Assembly: GCA_003991915.1 (NCBI GenBank)
Contig: RQTK01000077.1
Span: forward strand, 286,000 to 349,999
Direction: 5' to 3'
DNA length: 64,000 bases
DNA from: Elysia chlorotica
Lineage: Eukaryota > Mollusca > Gastropoda > Plakobranchidae
Part shown: one piece after another, positions 37,856 to 52,804 of the stretch
Layout: every line of letters begins with the position of its first letter
Numbering within the stretch: position 1 is the stretch's first letter
Made by a program: the position numbers and the translations under genes
The notes under the pieces: generated by a model
Database searches by the model: none
Told to the model about the DNA's origin: nothing
The model's input: the letters and a program-made list of their open reading frames with translations, nothing else

Positions 37856-37857
37856 TA

Positions 37858-38110
37858 TCATGGTGGTTTACAAACGCCAGAAAGACGAGCTCTCCCTTGT
37901 AAACGGGGCCAGAGTACGCATGTCTTTGATCCCACAGTTGATTGGCGGCTGGTGCTGAGGCGCATGCGTACTAATTGACCGCACTAGACAGGAAGTCGCG
38001 ACCTGGGCCTTGATGACTCCTTACAACGTCTGGCTCACACACGAAATAATCTCGGGTTTTCAGAGCTGCGCACTCAGTCAACTAGAAATCATATCTGGGA
38101 AAATGCGTGC
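37858..38110. promoter_or_regulatory. Promoter-like block with NF-Y, NRF-1 and ETS-type sites
   Basis: In about 60 bp there is an inverted CCAAT (ATTGG, 37941-37945), GCGCATGCG matching the NRF-1 core (37960-37968) and CAGGAAGT (ETS-type, 37989-37996). A perfect 10-bp inverted repeat links AGTACGCATG (37913-37922) with CATGCGTACT (37963-37972). This site combination is typical of TATA-less CpG-type promoters in animals. The block is less AT-rich than its flanks. The direction of transcription and any product are unknown. Confidence 0.4.
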
Positions 38111-38211
38111 ACTTGTATTACCTTTTTGGTATAAGATTGGCAGCTCTGGGTTTTCAAGTTTATGTAATTTCTTTTTTTTCCTCTTCTTTTCTCTCTCTCA
38201 CTCTCTATGTC

Positions 38212-38390
<179 letters not shown>

Positions 38391-39979
38391 GTGTGTATTT
38401 GCTATGAGATAAATTTCTAGGGAAAAGGTGGATGCAAACAATTGAAAATTATACTTACACTATTGAAATATCGAAGAGATGTTATGTGGTCTGTGACCAA
38501 TAGATTTATTACCTTGTTCTTTTGTGCCTTACGTGGATACGAAATAAACATCTACGAAAACAAAAGAGGAATTGAGTTTGGAGTTTGATCGCTCGTTGTG
38601 ACGTTGGAAAAATGAACTGAAGGCCAAATGGTGTAAACTCTTCTTTCTTCCTCACCCGAAAACATACAAAGACCTTATGACATAAATATTTAAAAACCAG
38701 AACTTACGCAAGCTGCAACAAAACGTACATAATGAACACAATTTATCGTGCCTTTACAGGCAATGAACTTAAACATCACGCTTTCAAATGTCCATTCCAG
38801 ACACCCGGGCGTGTATGCTCTGTCAGCCTAAACCCCAGGGACGGCTAAAGCATTGATCTTGTAAGATTAGCTCCCCCTCGATCTGTCTCCCATCAGAGTT
38901 GGTTGAACGTTTAACACGCTCGCTTGTTTCTGGTTGGATTTTAAGGCACCGCCCTGGTCTCTTGGTGGAGTCTATGTTTTCTTTGAGTGGCGAAAAATTC
39001 GATATTGATATTGATATGAGCCGACAGCTCTCATCCCACAAAACGCAATCATTTTGTCCTTTTCTCTTTTCCTAAAACCGTAACTCTCACTTTCTTGTCA
39101 GCAGTTTGCACTCCCGACAAACTCATACAGATTCATCGTAAACAAAGGTGTATAGATAAACTGTAAAACGAAGCGAATTTTTACCTTTTGTTGCCAACAA
39201 AAAAAAATCTGTGGTTTCGTCAAGTATAAAGTTTTGGTTTTGGATTGTCACAGTTATAAGTTCATGCTTTAACAATACTTTGTCACGCTATAATAATGCT
39301 TCAGTAGGCAGTAGGCGTGTTTAATACTTAGCTAAGCTCACAACTTAAAATAATGCTTTTCCATTATTTGAATTTTTGTTTTGTTTGAGTGACTTTGGTA
39401 TTTCACCTGGAAAGCTTTACTGCACAGACACCAGGACTGTAGCCAATCATTAGGATCTTTTCGTCACGATTTCTCTTAGCTTTTTTTTACTCACAGCAGT
39501 TTTCCTCCTGTCCCTACTTCTGTTATTGTTTAAAAAAATCGCCTTGCTTTGCTGAATGTCATGCGAATCAATACCAGGAAATGCAATGCCCATTCTCAGG
39601 CACCCCGGCATGGTCTAAAACTGGGTGAGCGATCGACTCTGAACTTCGTAACCTGTGGAAAGAGGAGGGCACGTTATTAACACGCGCACAGTCTCTAGCA
39701 ACAGCTTTTTCTCAGAGTCTAGACCACGATCCTTTGTTTCATTCTAAGTTGATTATGCAGCCACAGTTTTTGTTATTTTTAATATTCTCCAATATAAATC
39801 AAAGCAGTTGCAGCATGACACGAATTTAGAGGAAGAAAAACTATAGACAATGATGCCATCAAAAAGCCTTTATTGTTTTAATTTGAGGTCAACTCTTTAC
39901 TTCGATGAAGTTACCCATTGTGTATGCAAGTTAAAGGGGCTCTCTAAAGATTTACTGGAACACTTGAGATTTCTTTCTT
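38391..39979. other. Mostly unique DNA
   Basis: A less AT-rich piece at 38790-39050 contains ATTGATATTGATATGA and several CACGC words and is open over 72 codons on -. There is no acceptor/donor pair or domain to make it an exon. The words CAGACACCCGGGCGTG (38797) and CAGGCACCCCGGCATGG (39598) resemble each other. Confidence 0.3.
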
Positions 39980-40155
39980 GATGGTGTGGGTAGAGCGTGT
40001 GACTGAAATAGTGAAATTTGAATTCCGATCCGACAGCCTTTACCAGTACTGATTAGATCGGCCCAAAATTATGTAAACCTTGTATTCCTGCTTGGTCTCT
40101 GTATGGCACTACGTAAAACTGTTAGACATTAGTCTTGGACCCTGTTCTTTAAGAA
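39980..40155 (+). mobile_element. Decayed copy of SINE family 1
   Basis: GGTGTGGGTAGAGCGTGTGAC is head-like and GAATTCCGATCC stands at the B-box position. The tail reads GGCACTACGTAAAACTGTTA, matching the family's conserved 3' part. Middle sequence is reduced. Confidence 0.6.
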
Positions 40156-41050
40156 AAACAAAACAAGAAAAAAAACTCTTGGTATATTGATAGTTTAATG
40201 AAGATATGGCTATATCGGTAATGCTCAGATTTGACATTTAGAACATTGACTATTTGAATGTCATTTGGTGCCCTTTCACCGCTTACGAATTTGGGAAAGG
40301 TAAGAGGATATTATATTATCCGTAAGATTCATCCGTTCATCATGCGGCTAATGTTGCGAAACGCTGCTGTCAAATATTGGTCCCAGTAATTTCATATGGC
40401 TTATTATTCGATTATCTAGAAGAATAAGTTTTTGTTGTTTCTTTTTTCATGACGATAAAAGACACAATTGCAGCTAGAAGAATTAAACTGGATGTGTATC
40501 TTAATTTACACTACAAAGGATTCGTTCTTTTAAATCTGTCATAGAGTCTGTTTATTTTACTGTCGTTCCGCTACTAAATTTTATTATCCTTTCATAATCA
40601 TGCTTCAAATTTACGTTCTTTGAAGAGCAACAAGACCATAACAAACGTATAAGGAAGCTAACACCATACAATCTTTTTTGAACAATTGGTTAACAATTGG
40701 TTAAAGTTATTAGGTCTCAAATTGCTCTTACAGTATCTAGTAATACGTAATTATCTATTCTCACGTTTTCTCCCCAAGTTTATTACAGATTCTTGACCAA
40801 GACTAGTAATAATTTTTTGTGTGCATCGAATGCTTTTAACTGAAAATTTCGTTGTTTTCCTTTTTTGATTTAAACACTGTTGAAACAAATATTGGTTAGA
40901 ACGTAAAAAGTTGCATTGTCCCCCTACCATCCTTTTTTACCCATGTAAACAATATTATCATTTTCAATGTAAGAAGAGTTATTTGTAGTGCTAGACATCA
41001 TCATTGATTCAGCTTGAACAGTGTCATTTTCGAAATGTCTGTTACATCTT
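40156..41050. other. AT-rich unique DNA
   Basis: A short direct repeat, AACAATTGGTTAACAATTGG, lies at 40681-40700. No gene. Confidence 0.4.
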
Positions 41051-41350
41051 TGTCAAAGCATTTATGATTGGACCGTCTCCTTGAAACTTGGATACACAAA
41101 CACTAGAAACGTTTGAAGCCGGACTTAAGGCCCAGATAAACATGGATCGTGATGTGAATTTCCATGAAGTCATAACACGGCCGGTTCCAGAGAACAGGTC
41201 TCCTTGAACCCATCTCGTGACGTCTTGTCAAAGATGTGTAAACATTGACACTGGCTCCTTCCATAGAGTTATCGCCGCTTCATTTTCCACTTTTCGATGT
41301 TGGAGCTGGCGCTGTGTTAGATTGAAACCAGAACCTCAGGTGGTTGGACA
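41051..41350. promoter_or_regulatory. Possible regulatory block with a CRE-like site
   Basis: A balanced, non-repetitive 300 bp including GTGACGTC (41217-41224, CRE-like) and ATTGG words. Candidate only. Confidence 0.2.
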
Positions 41351-41402
41351 TTGGGATTGGGCAATGAAGTATCGGCTTTGGTCCTGAACAGGAATATACA
41401 GG

Positions 41403-41478
41403 CTTAAATAGCTCAGTCAGAGGACCTCTGGATTGATGAGCAGTAGGTTGAAGGTTCGGATCTAAGTTTTGCCGCCAC
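41403..41478 (+). mobile_element. tRNA-like SINE head
   Basis: CTTAAATAGCTCAGTCAGAGG is followed by GATGAGCAGTAGGTTGAAGG and the B-box-like GGTTCGGATCT. It is closest to the element at 62782, with which it shares CTCAGTCAGAGGA- and GAGCAG-type words. Confidence 0.62.
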
Positions 41479-44268
41479 CTCAGTAAAGGATGCTATGGAA
41501 AACCAAAGAGTCGATTATAAACAAATTAAAGAGCACTGAATTGAATTTTCAGTTATTACCCCGCGGTTAAATCTCACATTAAACAAACACATTCTTCACT
41601 GGTCATAAAAACTCAAAATTATGTTGTATCAATAAACCCTAGAGGTAGAATAAAATTATTACTATTAAACGAACAACCCTTCGTACAGAACAACTTATCT
41701 TGACTACAATTAATTTAACGTCACAGCTTTAGCCAAAGCGTATAAAAGTGAAAACTAAAAATATAACTTCGGCAGATTTGTTCCTTTATGCACGAGTAAG
41801 TATCGGCATTCAATTTAACCTTCACCTTAAATATAATAAATAGTTATATTTTCTCCCATTGTGCTCCAATGCTCTGTAGATTATAATTGTAATTGAATTT
41901 TTGTCTTTATCTAATTGTTTACTTTAAAGACATGTTTTTTGCCTGAAAAAATTAAAAACGAAATTAACAACAAATATAAAAAACAACAGCAATAAGGAAC
42001 AGCAACAAAACACCAACAGCAAAAAAGACGACAACAAAAACAACAACAACAAGAACAACAACAAAAACAACAACGACAACGACATCAGCAATTTAGTCTT
42101 GATGTGTCTTAAATTCTAGAACTGACTGTGGCTTTCTCATGACTGGTATCCCTTCATGTATTTTGCGATAAAAAAATTTTTCTAATAAAGGGTCGCAGTT
42201 AGTTACTTGATAAATTTGTCGTTGTTTAAAGTCATATTGCTTGATTATTTATTTTCCATTTTATCTAAAACTTCAGTATATAAAATATAAAGAAGACAAT
42301 GCAAGAAATGCAACATTAAGTGTACGCAGTTTACACAAGTTCATTTTTAACCTGAGTCATAAGTCAGATCAAAAAGATATTAATTCCCCGATTTAAATCA
42401 AATCTTACAATATTATCCAACTCAAATATTAAGCTTCTTTCAAATGCTCTTTCTGCATTACAGATCGATGAGTTTGTTTTTTCTTAGATTACCCGTTGAT
42501 AAAATGAGTGCATTTGCAATATTTTTTGCTGAGACACACAGCATGTACACCATTTCACACAAGACCTTAGAGATTTTATTGGTGATTCTTTCTATGGTCA
42601 TATCCATACACTCCAAAGGCTTTTCCAAAGAGAAATATTTTCCATTCCTCAATGCATTTATTCATGACGGGGTCTCTAAGAGGCGAAGTGAACAGCGGAA
42701 ATCCGTTCCACCTCAATGAATAATTTGAAATCAGCCGCATAGAAGATGGAGAAATCGATAAATGAAAATTTCAATTGTACTCTCATCACCAGACTGGTTT
42801 TCTCCTAGCGCAAGCTTCTGCATGGCTGTTCCTCTTAAATGGACAGAGTGAAAAGAAATCTTTTCTTGCTTAAGATAAATCAATAATAACGCTTTTATTC
42901 AAAGGTAGAAAGTCTAGTCATGATTTTTATTTCTCACTATCTTAAAATCATGACGTTCTCTCGGTAAAACAAAAAGGCTTAGAATATACTTAAAGAGAAT
43001 TTTAAAGACATTAAAAGCTCTCGTTGGCCAAGCCTTTTCGTTTTTTTATTTGACATTCTATCAACACGGCATTGGTAGTTTCAATGCCCAGAGGTCGAAT
43101 ACGATTACTTAAGCAGTACACAATCATACAAAAACAAAACTTCTACAATAATCTCTCTATATTTTTTTCCTTTTTTTAAAAATCTTAATAGAAACGTGTT
43201 AACATACAATAATATACAGACATAGTAATCTAATCTAGCTTACGTCTGACGAGACTCGAATCTAATAACAAAGCTTTTTTTAGCTGACGTTGCTTTCATA
43301 AATCATAGCGGTTTGGCTTTAGGCTGGATGCCACCCCCAAAATCATTTCTTTCCGCCCCAGGAAACTTTGGTAATATTCTCTTCATGGAAAACACTCTCA
43401 GGACCAGACAGGCCCATAAAGCATTCAATGTCAACAAAATGTCAACAAAATGTCAACAAAATCGTGCGACAAGAACTCTTTTAGCTTGAGCCATTTTCAG
43501 TGATAAAATTAATTCCACCCCTTGGCCATGATGAAATATCTAGACGGGCTCAAAATCACTTTAAGGATCTTTCCAAAATGTTTCATAACCAGGGGAGAGA
43601 ACTAGACCTGGGGCTGAGGAGTTGCGTAAACATCACCAGATCACATATTAGCTTTATTGAATTTTGGGATATATTTATGTATTCATGGCCTACATGGGTA
43701 AGGTAGAGATTGGAAAATATGTGAAATAATGAAAACTAGAATCCAATATTTCCCAGTAAGCTTATAAGATATGATGTAATAGCAGGCCATACAAATATTT
43801 ACGTCTGGAGCCACAAATTAGTTTGTATTTCGGCTTTAGTCCTAGGGGTTTTTCAAACGTTGGTGTCTGTCAAGGTGAGATTTCTGATAAAGAGGGGTTT
43901 AATCGTTTTTAAGCATATATGCCTATCAATAGCATTTAGACATCTGTGTTTTTAAGTCAAACGCCACAGAAAAAGTAAAAAATGTAAATGACCAAAATAC
44001 AAGTTTTATTTAGATGGACAATTAAATAGTTGAATGTCACACACAAAAATAACAATTGTTAAAATGATAGGGGGTTAGGGTTACTGTTCAATGAATGCTA
44101 CATCTATGCTTGTCAACTTTTTCATACACATACGTAATTATGATCAAAGACGACACCGTTGGTTTCTCTTTAAAAATCAAACTAACTTTTTTTCAAGGCT
44201 TTAATCAAAACGCCAGCTGTCTCAATTAAAATAATTCTAGATACTTTCCTCGGCCCCCCTTTGTCCCT
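41479..44268. other. AT-rich unique DNA with small repeats
   Basis: A CAA-rich run lies at about 41965-42085. ATGTCAACAAA repeats three times at 43427-43460 with a 12-bp period. Frames of up to 91 codons (for example 42444-42719) lack any supporting feature. Confidence 0.5.
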
Positions 44269-44272
44269 TACC

Positions 44273-46124
<1,852 letters not shown>

Positions 46125-46250
46125 ACACGTATTCACACGTTTCTATAAACATGTATTTCACACGTTTCTATAACACGTACTTCACACGTTTCTATAAACA
46201 CGTATTTCACACGTTTCTATAAACACGTATTTCACACGTTTCTATAAACG
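46125..46250. repeat. Minisatellite, 25-bp unit, about five copies
   Basis: Each unit contains TTTCACACGTTTCTATAAA plus CACGTA. The copies at 46125-46250 differ by single bases and one deletion. Confidence 0.94.
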
Positions 46251-46655
46251 CATAAAGACGTTTTTTAGCGGAGGCGTGTGGGCCCAGTGACAAGTGCTGG
46301 CAATAACAGCTTTCCCCCCCTACCCACCCTTTAGCATTAATAGGCATTACAGGAGGGACGTGTAAAGCATAATAGATGGCCCGGGTGGACACCCCAGAGA
46401 TGGGACGAGACAGAACAATCATCATGGGGGATTACCAGCCTCCGGTACCGCTACTACAGGACTTGTTCCATCTCTCTCATACACTTAGCCACAGACACAC
46501 ACACACACGCATACACACATACACACAGACGGCCCTAGAACCGTCCCACACACAATCAAACACAAGTACAGAGAGAGGGCGTTGAAATCGATGTCTTTGT
46601 GTAAACATTTAAGGAAATAAGGGTTGTCTTTCGCCAAATGGTTCCTCAAGCGATG
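46251..46655. other. Mixed-composition DNA with a (CA)n patch
   Basis: The GC-richer block 46260-46460 is open for 69 codons on + from 46376 (begins MARVDTPEMGRDRT) and merges into CA-rich DNA at 46494-46530. No acceptor or domain supports an exon, but the first 30 codons are not low complexity. Confidence 0.25.
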
Positions 46656-46667
46656 TCCCTGTCTCCT

Positions 46668-47040
46668 TAGCTCTATATTTCTCTGTCTCTCTACCTCTAT
46701 ATTTCTCTGTCTCTCTACCTCTATATTCTCTGGCTCTCTACCTCTATATTTCTCTGGCTCTCTACCTCTATATTTCTCTGTCTCTATACCTGTATATTTG
46801 TCTGTCTCTCTACCTCTATATTTCTCTGTCTCTCTACCTCTATATTTCTCTGTCTCTCTACCTCTATATTTCTTTGTCTCTCTACCTCTATATTTCTCTG
46901 TCTCTATACCTCTATATTCTCTGTCTCTCTACCTCTATATTTCTCTGTCTCTCTACCTCTATATTTCTTTGTCTCTCTACCTCTATATTTCTTCATTTCT
47001 GTACTTCTATATTTCTCTGTCTCTCTACCTCCATATTTTT
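46668..47040. repeat. Minisatellite, 24-bp unit, about 15 copies
   Basis: The unit is built on CTCTATATTTCTCTGTC plus TCTCTAC. Because 24 is divisible by three, frames through it stay open and code an 8-residue period in two frames, giving a spurious 197-codon frame. Confidence 0.95.
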
Positions 47041-48333
47041 TTTTGGCTTTTTATCTGTCCCGTCTGTATTAATAATTCTGCCTGCCTGCCTAAATCCTTA
47101 CACCACCCCCACCTCCATGTTCCTCCTTTGTCTTTATGTCTCTCTCGCCCTTTCTCTCAAACGAGCCGCATTTCGGTTCTTGATGTTTTTCATGAACAAA
47201 CTATATATGATGAGTAACAGGTCCCTTTCACTTAGTCCATAGTATACTCGATATTCTATCGCGACCCGTAGTGTAGTTTTGAGAGACTATCTTAGTGTAA
47301 TTATACCAGTCTCATGCTGTTCGACAAACGTACCCTCAAGTATTTATATGATACAATTTCTATAATGGTGTCACAAATAGAAACACTTAAAAGTAACCCC
47401 CAGCAAGTTTAACGTTTTCAAAAAAATCCTACGATGTTGGGAACCAGATTTTGCAAAAGGTTATTCCACTTGGTTCAAACTTCAATACATGCAATGAGTA
47501 ATCTTCAGCGACCAACGGCGTCAAAGTGTTTTATTCAAGTAGATCTAAAAAACCCATTTGGGCACTCAATATTCTTTCATAAGGTAGAAATAAGCGCACC
47601 ATTTAGTTTTAAACAATGCTCTTGGTTGATGAACTAACTTGAACCTAAAATAGAGTTCATCGTATTTAGCTGTATTCCGTACAACTCTTTGTGAAATCGC
47701 ATACCGAATTAGCCCAGATTTGATTTTTGGACCTCATGTATATCAGTCCAGAGAACATTTAAGGACAATGCGGAACCTAAGAAAAAAATGATATAATTAT
47801 GTTCTAGCAGCTATGTGTGTTTTTCAACCATGAAAAAGAATAATGTTAACATGTCATATTCCTCTGATGCTTGAAGTGGCACCTCTATTGGTTGCAAGAC
47901 CGACGTTGGGTAATTACAATGTGTTATCACAGAGACAAAGAGAAGACATATGTGTCTCATCCTTTCATATAACCCTTGTACTGACCCAACCAGTAGACCG
48001 GAGATCCATGAAATGAAAGCCACCCGCTCTATCGACTGATTTACGTCCCCTCTTTGATAAGCAATCGAGATATCCATGTTGAAATTTAAGCTCACTCTCA
48101 AGTTAAACAATCGCAGAGTCTTGTGTGAGTGGCAAGGCAATTCCTTGTTAAATTGTCAAAAAAACACATCAAAATATGTGCTACTTTACTGACAGGGTAA
48201 TTCTTCTGTTGTCGATCAGTACAAACGATAACATCGAATCCGTTTTTTTTCCGAATAGGCTCTATAGTTTGCGAAGACTTTAGGATGCTAAAGATCAATA
48301 GCACATATACGATTACAACATGTGCAAGCCCTT
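47041..48333. other. AT-rich unique DNA
   Basis: No repeat or exon supported; frames here are 109 codons or less and unremarkable. Confidence 0.4.
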
Positions 48334-48545
48334 TGCTTATCAGGTCATCGTTTAGGAGTTTAATGTTATTCGGCAGAATCTGATGAACTCAGATAGTTTT
48401 CTTTGCTATATACGACCAAATATCGCTCTTTATTTAATGCCTATCAGGTCATCGTATAGGACTTTAATGTTACTCGGCAGGTGATGAACTTAGAGATAGT
48501 TTTTCTTGCTATCTACAACCAAAAATCGCCCTTTATTTAGTTTGA
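48334..48545. repeat. Two-copy tandem duplication, about 104-bp unit
   Basis: TATCAGGTCATCGT occurs at 48338 and 48442. Both copies share TTTAATGTTA, TCGGCAG, GATGAACT and CTTTATTTA in order. Confidence 0.9.
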
Positions 48546-50177
48546 ACAGGATTAATTTAAAGCACTAGATAGAGTTTTAAAAAGTCGTTGAGAGAATATC
48601 AAGTTCAATTGTAAAATCATTTGCGGTGAAAACAACGCCTTACCTCTAAATATGACAATGGAATTTCGTTTAAGTATTAATGATTGAGTTTTATTGGGAT
48701 TAAAAAGCTACATGCTAGAATACGCTTGTAATCCATCTTTCTAATCGCTAAATAGAGATTTTAATAATGGATTAAAACCATTCTGTCTATTGGTTTTGTG
48801 TTCACATGTCGGTCTCTAAGTATATCGTTTTGTGACTAAGCACGGCTATAATCTACAAGAAAGAACAAGCGTCATACAAGTAGAAGCAGCATACGATGTC
48901 AACTTGTTTACTTTAAAAAACAAACGAATAAGACTTTTTTTCCATATTAGGCTTAAACATCACTCTGCTACTATTGAAAGAAGTAAAATCATAAAATCCA
49001 AGCCATTTCGAAAGGTTCGAAAGTCCGCTAGCATTACTTAGCTAATTGCATTAAAACTAACTTCACAGCCCACCACATTCTTAGACGTAATTACGTGAAG
49101 CACCCTTGAAGCGTTTTAGGCAGGCAAAAATTAAGTTATACGGTTTTGGTCAAGTCAACAATTTTACTGCCTGGTCGGGCGAACAAAACAATGTTTGATA
49201 ACCCCTTCTCTCCCTCTTAGCATTGTTCTCATAGGTTCAAAAGAACTAATAATAACACGCTTGAAAAAGAGAAATAAGAAAAAAAAAAAAAGACAAATCT
49301 GTTTTGTTGCTGTATTTTCAGTGGGTGGGATGAGTGGGAGTTATCGAAGAGGTATTATTGTCATTTCGATTCTGGGGCTTCATTCTTTTATCTCAAACAC
49401 GCGACTTTCAGTCTATGTTACTCGACGTTTTTGATTGTCTTTTCACGTTTTGTGAAACTGGCCAAGGGTTTTATAATAGCCTTTCTTTTCCTGTTAAATC
49501 TCTAATAAGGTTATTATATTCGGATATTTCTTAACTAGATTTGTATTTCTTTACGTTGTATGGCTTCCTAATTTAAAATATAAAGAAGATGTATACAACA
49601 TTTTTAGAACACCATTAATACAGTAACCTAAGCCATATTTGCGAACGACAAACTAACTTACTGCGTTGGAAAATATCGTTGCATAACTTTCAATTTGACA
49701 AAAAACAAAATCATTGTTTTACAATCACATTTCATATTTTTTAAAATCTCATAAACTTAAAAACTAAATAATATTGAAACGAAAATTACAATAATGGACT
49801 TATATTCAACTACATTTTTAGAGAACTCTATTTTTTTTTAAACCATGCGTTATTGTAAACTAAGTTTTCTCTACATTACTGACACAATTAAGACGCAGGA
49901 ATTTTATTTAAACATGATACTATAATATTATTGCCCTTGATAAAGCTAATTATTTTTCTTCATGTCAAAAAACTCCCCCTTTCATTCAAATAATACATGT
50001 TTCAAAAGTTAAAATAATATACACTTTACTTAAAATAGTGCGATTGGATTGGCAGTCTGTCGTTTTAATAAGCTTAATTTCACATGAAAAAGTTTCTTAA
50101 AAGTACATCATGTTTATAAATCAAGTTTCAACCCTTATTATTTATGCCTCTGGGATATGGTGCAATATTATTAGAAC
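48546..50177. other. AT-rich unique DNA
   Basis: Nothing coding or repetitive recognised. Confidence 0.4.
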
Positions 50178-50287
50178 GTAGAAATTTAACTTCAACAATC
50201 ATCAATTTTATCTCATGAAAAAATTGAAAGAGTAGAAATTTAACTTCAACAGTGATACATTTTTTATCTCATGAAAAAATTGAAAGA
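50178..50287. repeat. Two-copy tandem duplication, 54-55-bp unit
   Basis: GTAGAAATTTAACTTCAACA begins at 50178 and 50232. Each copy ends in TCATGAAAAAATTGAAAGA. Confidence 0.93.
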
Positions 50288-50937
50288 GTGCAGTATTGCA
50301 AATCAAAATTCAGGACGGTTGTTATTTCTCTAGAGTTTTAATACATTGGCGGAATGTAAAAGAAGATAGTACCATCGTAAAAAAACAACCAACAAGCAGC
50401 GCATTGCCTTTCCATCGACGCAAACTATGTACAAGAATGTTATATAGTTTTTTCTCTGTCTTTGCTTGGTGAAAACGTGAATAATAATATTGAAAGATAC
50501 ACCCATACAAATCTGGATTAAAGAACAAAACTCGTTTGTATTCTTACTAGGAAAAAGTGTAGATCACTTCTTAACCTTTATTCTAAAAGATTTAAAAATC
50601 GAAACAATTGCCAAAATAGTATAAATACCTTTAAAACCCACTAAAAAAGTCATCCTAAAAAAAAAAAAAAACCCAAGATGTATAGAACGACAGTTTAAAA
50701 AATCTCATTTGAGGATCCCCCAACCCCCCCCCCTTTTTTTTTTTTCTTTCGTTTTCCGTTATCCTTTCCCGTGGATGGAAATCCTTTTTCCTGGCGATGT
50801 GACCTTCCATGTACCTTGCCTGAGGACATCCTCCCATCTCCTGCCTGGGACAGACGAGACAAACACAGGCGGTCAATACAACGTGCTATCTGGCCTGGTC
50901 AGACGGCCTGGGCTATACAGTGCCTGGCTAGTACCCA
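50288..50937. other. AT-rich DNA, then a GC-richer block
   Basis: The piece 50760-50937 is richer in GC and leads into the tandem array; its last 30 bp (GTGCCTGGCTAGTACC) resemble the spacer seen between array copies. No gene. Confidence 0.4.
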
Positions 50938-51440
50938 ACTAGATGTACATCTACAGCAAGAAAAACATCAATGTAGGGGAAACTAGAACCACAGTTCTAT
51001 CTGGTTCATTGGAATACAATCATAGACCACGTAGAAGGACACGAGTACTCAACTAGATGTACATCTACAGCAAGAAAAATATCAATGTAGGGGAAGCTAG
51101 AACCACAGTTCTATCTGGTTCATTGGAATACAATCAGAGACAAGGAAAAAGGACACGAGAACAGTACTGCCTGGCTCGTACCATACTAGATGTACATCTA
51201 CAGCAAGAAAAACATCAATGTAGGGGAAACTAGAACCACAGTTCTATCTGGTTCATTGGGATACAATCATAGACAACGCAAAAGGACACGAGAACAGTAC
51301 TGCCAGGCTCGTACTCAACTAGATGTACATCTACAGCAAGAAAAACATCAATGTAGGGGAAACTAGAACCACAGTTCTATCTGGTTCATTGGGATACAAT
51401 CATAGACAACGCAAAAGGACACGAGAACTGTATTGCTTTT
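50938..51440. repeat. Tandem array of a palindrome-bearing unit, four copies
   Basis: Copies start near 50938, 51052, 51185 and 51318, giving periods of 114, 133 and 133 bp; the fourth is partial. Every copy begins with the perfect 14-bp palindrome TAGATGTACATCTA, followed by a conserved stretch including AACATCAATGTAGGGGAA and GAACCACAGTTCTATCTGG. The first-to-second spacing lacks about 19 bp. Confidence 0.95.
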
Positions 51441-52290
51441 TTTGTGTGCAAAAGACACACACTAAAGACGAAAAAGATAGCCAGATAATAATGAGTTTCG
51501 TAGGGATAGTTAGACGTTACAAGAGGAAACGAGAGCCCACACACTCTATTTCTGTGTTTCTTACGTATACCTAAAAGACGCAAGACAAAGGTGGAAAAAA
51601 CCTGAAACTTAAACCTAGATAAAACTCTGTTTTTTGGGGGTAGCTAGACCACGCAAGAGGAAATGAAAACCCGATCTGATTTTTTTTTACCTAGAGACAT
51701 TCAGAAATCGCAAAGAAGACGAGAAAAATAGAGAGAATGGCGTGTTCGTCCTTTATAAGTACATGTAATAAGATCTACTGGGTTACTTAAGAGAAAATGA
51801 ATAGAAGATCAAGGACAAGGATGAATGATGTAGGAGAGGTGAGGGGGAGAAGAGGGTACCCATGCTTGTTTTCATACTTGCAATCTACTCAGTTAATTAT
51901 TATACAGTGTAAGAGTGCGAACCAACTATCTTTTTATGTTTTCTATTGATAACAAAGACATATAGCATTAATGACTTTGGTGATACATGTACTTGAAAGA
52001 CGCAAAACCAGTGCAAATAAAAGAGTACTATCTGGGTGTAAAGGAAGAAAAAGATGGTTGCGATGGATCTTTAGTTTTAGGAAAACTAGGTTTTGCGCAA
52101 AAAGAAAAAGAAAAATAGAAGAAAAGTATCGAAGCTTTGTCAGTTGTTTAAAAGTACTGGATTACTTAACATACAATGATGGGTAAAGAAGTGGGTGGAG
52201 ATATAAAAAACAACAAGTTGAATGTTCAGGCTTTTCAGTTGTTTTTTTAGTAACCGGTGAACGTTGAACTGGAACAATAGAGAGCTACAT
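51441..52290. other. Decayed continuation of the array, then unique DNA
   Basis: Words like GACGCAAGAC, ACGCAAGAGGAAATGA and CGCAAAGAAGACGAGAA recur at about 51515, 51575, 51650, 51708 and 51998. They resemble the array's ACGCAAAAGGACACGAGAAC, so older copies probably extend to about 52030. Confidence 0.45.
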
Positions 52291-52298
52291 AATTATGG

Positions 52299-52520
<222 letters not shown>

Positions 52521-52524
<4 letters not shown>

Positions 52525-52804
52525 CAGAGCAGTAGAGAGGGGAAACGATACTAAAGATGGACGTAAAGAAGGATTAGATGAGGTGCCTTGGTGGCATAGG
52601 TCCTATCGATAGTAACTGGATGGAGGACAATAGACCAATCTGTCTCTTTGGACAGGTGCGATTAGAGAACCAGGCGATCGAATCTAGTTCTACTCAGAAA
52701 TGAGGATGATTTTAAAAGTAAACATAAAGCTCCTTTTATTTGAAGAAAGACACATTACATCAAATACGACACGAGTGGGTAATTAGAAAAAAAAAACGTT
52801 GAAC
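52521..52804. other. Possible SINE remnant and AT-rich DNA
   Basis: GGTGCCTTGGTGGCATAGG (52581 onward) and CAGGCGATCGAATCTAG (near 52671) may be a decayed tRNA-like head. Confidence 0.3.

Noticed and set aside
43500-43706. 68-codon + frame
   Set aside because: No domain, splice context or composition change; within chance for this length of DNA.
46624-47217. 197-codon frame with an 8-residue repeat
   Set aside because: The 24-bp minisatellite keeps frames open; no homology-like or structural signal otherwise.
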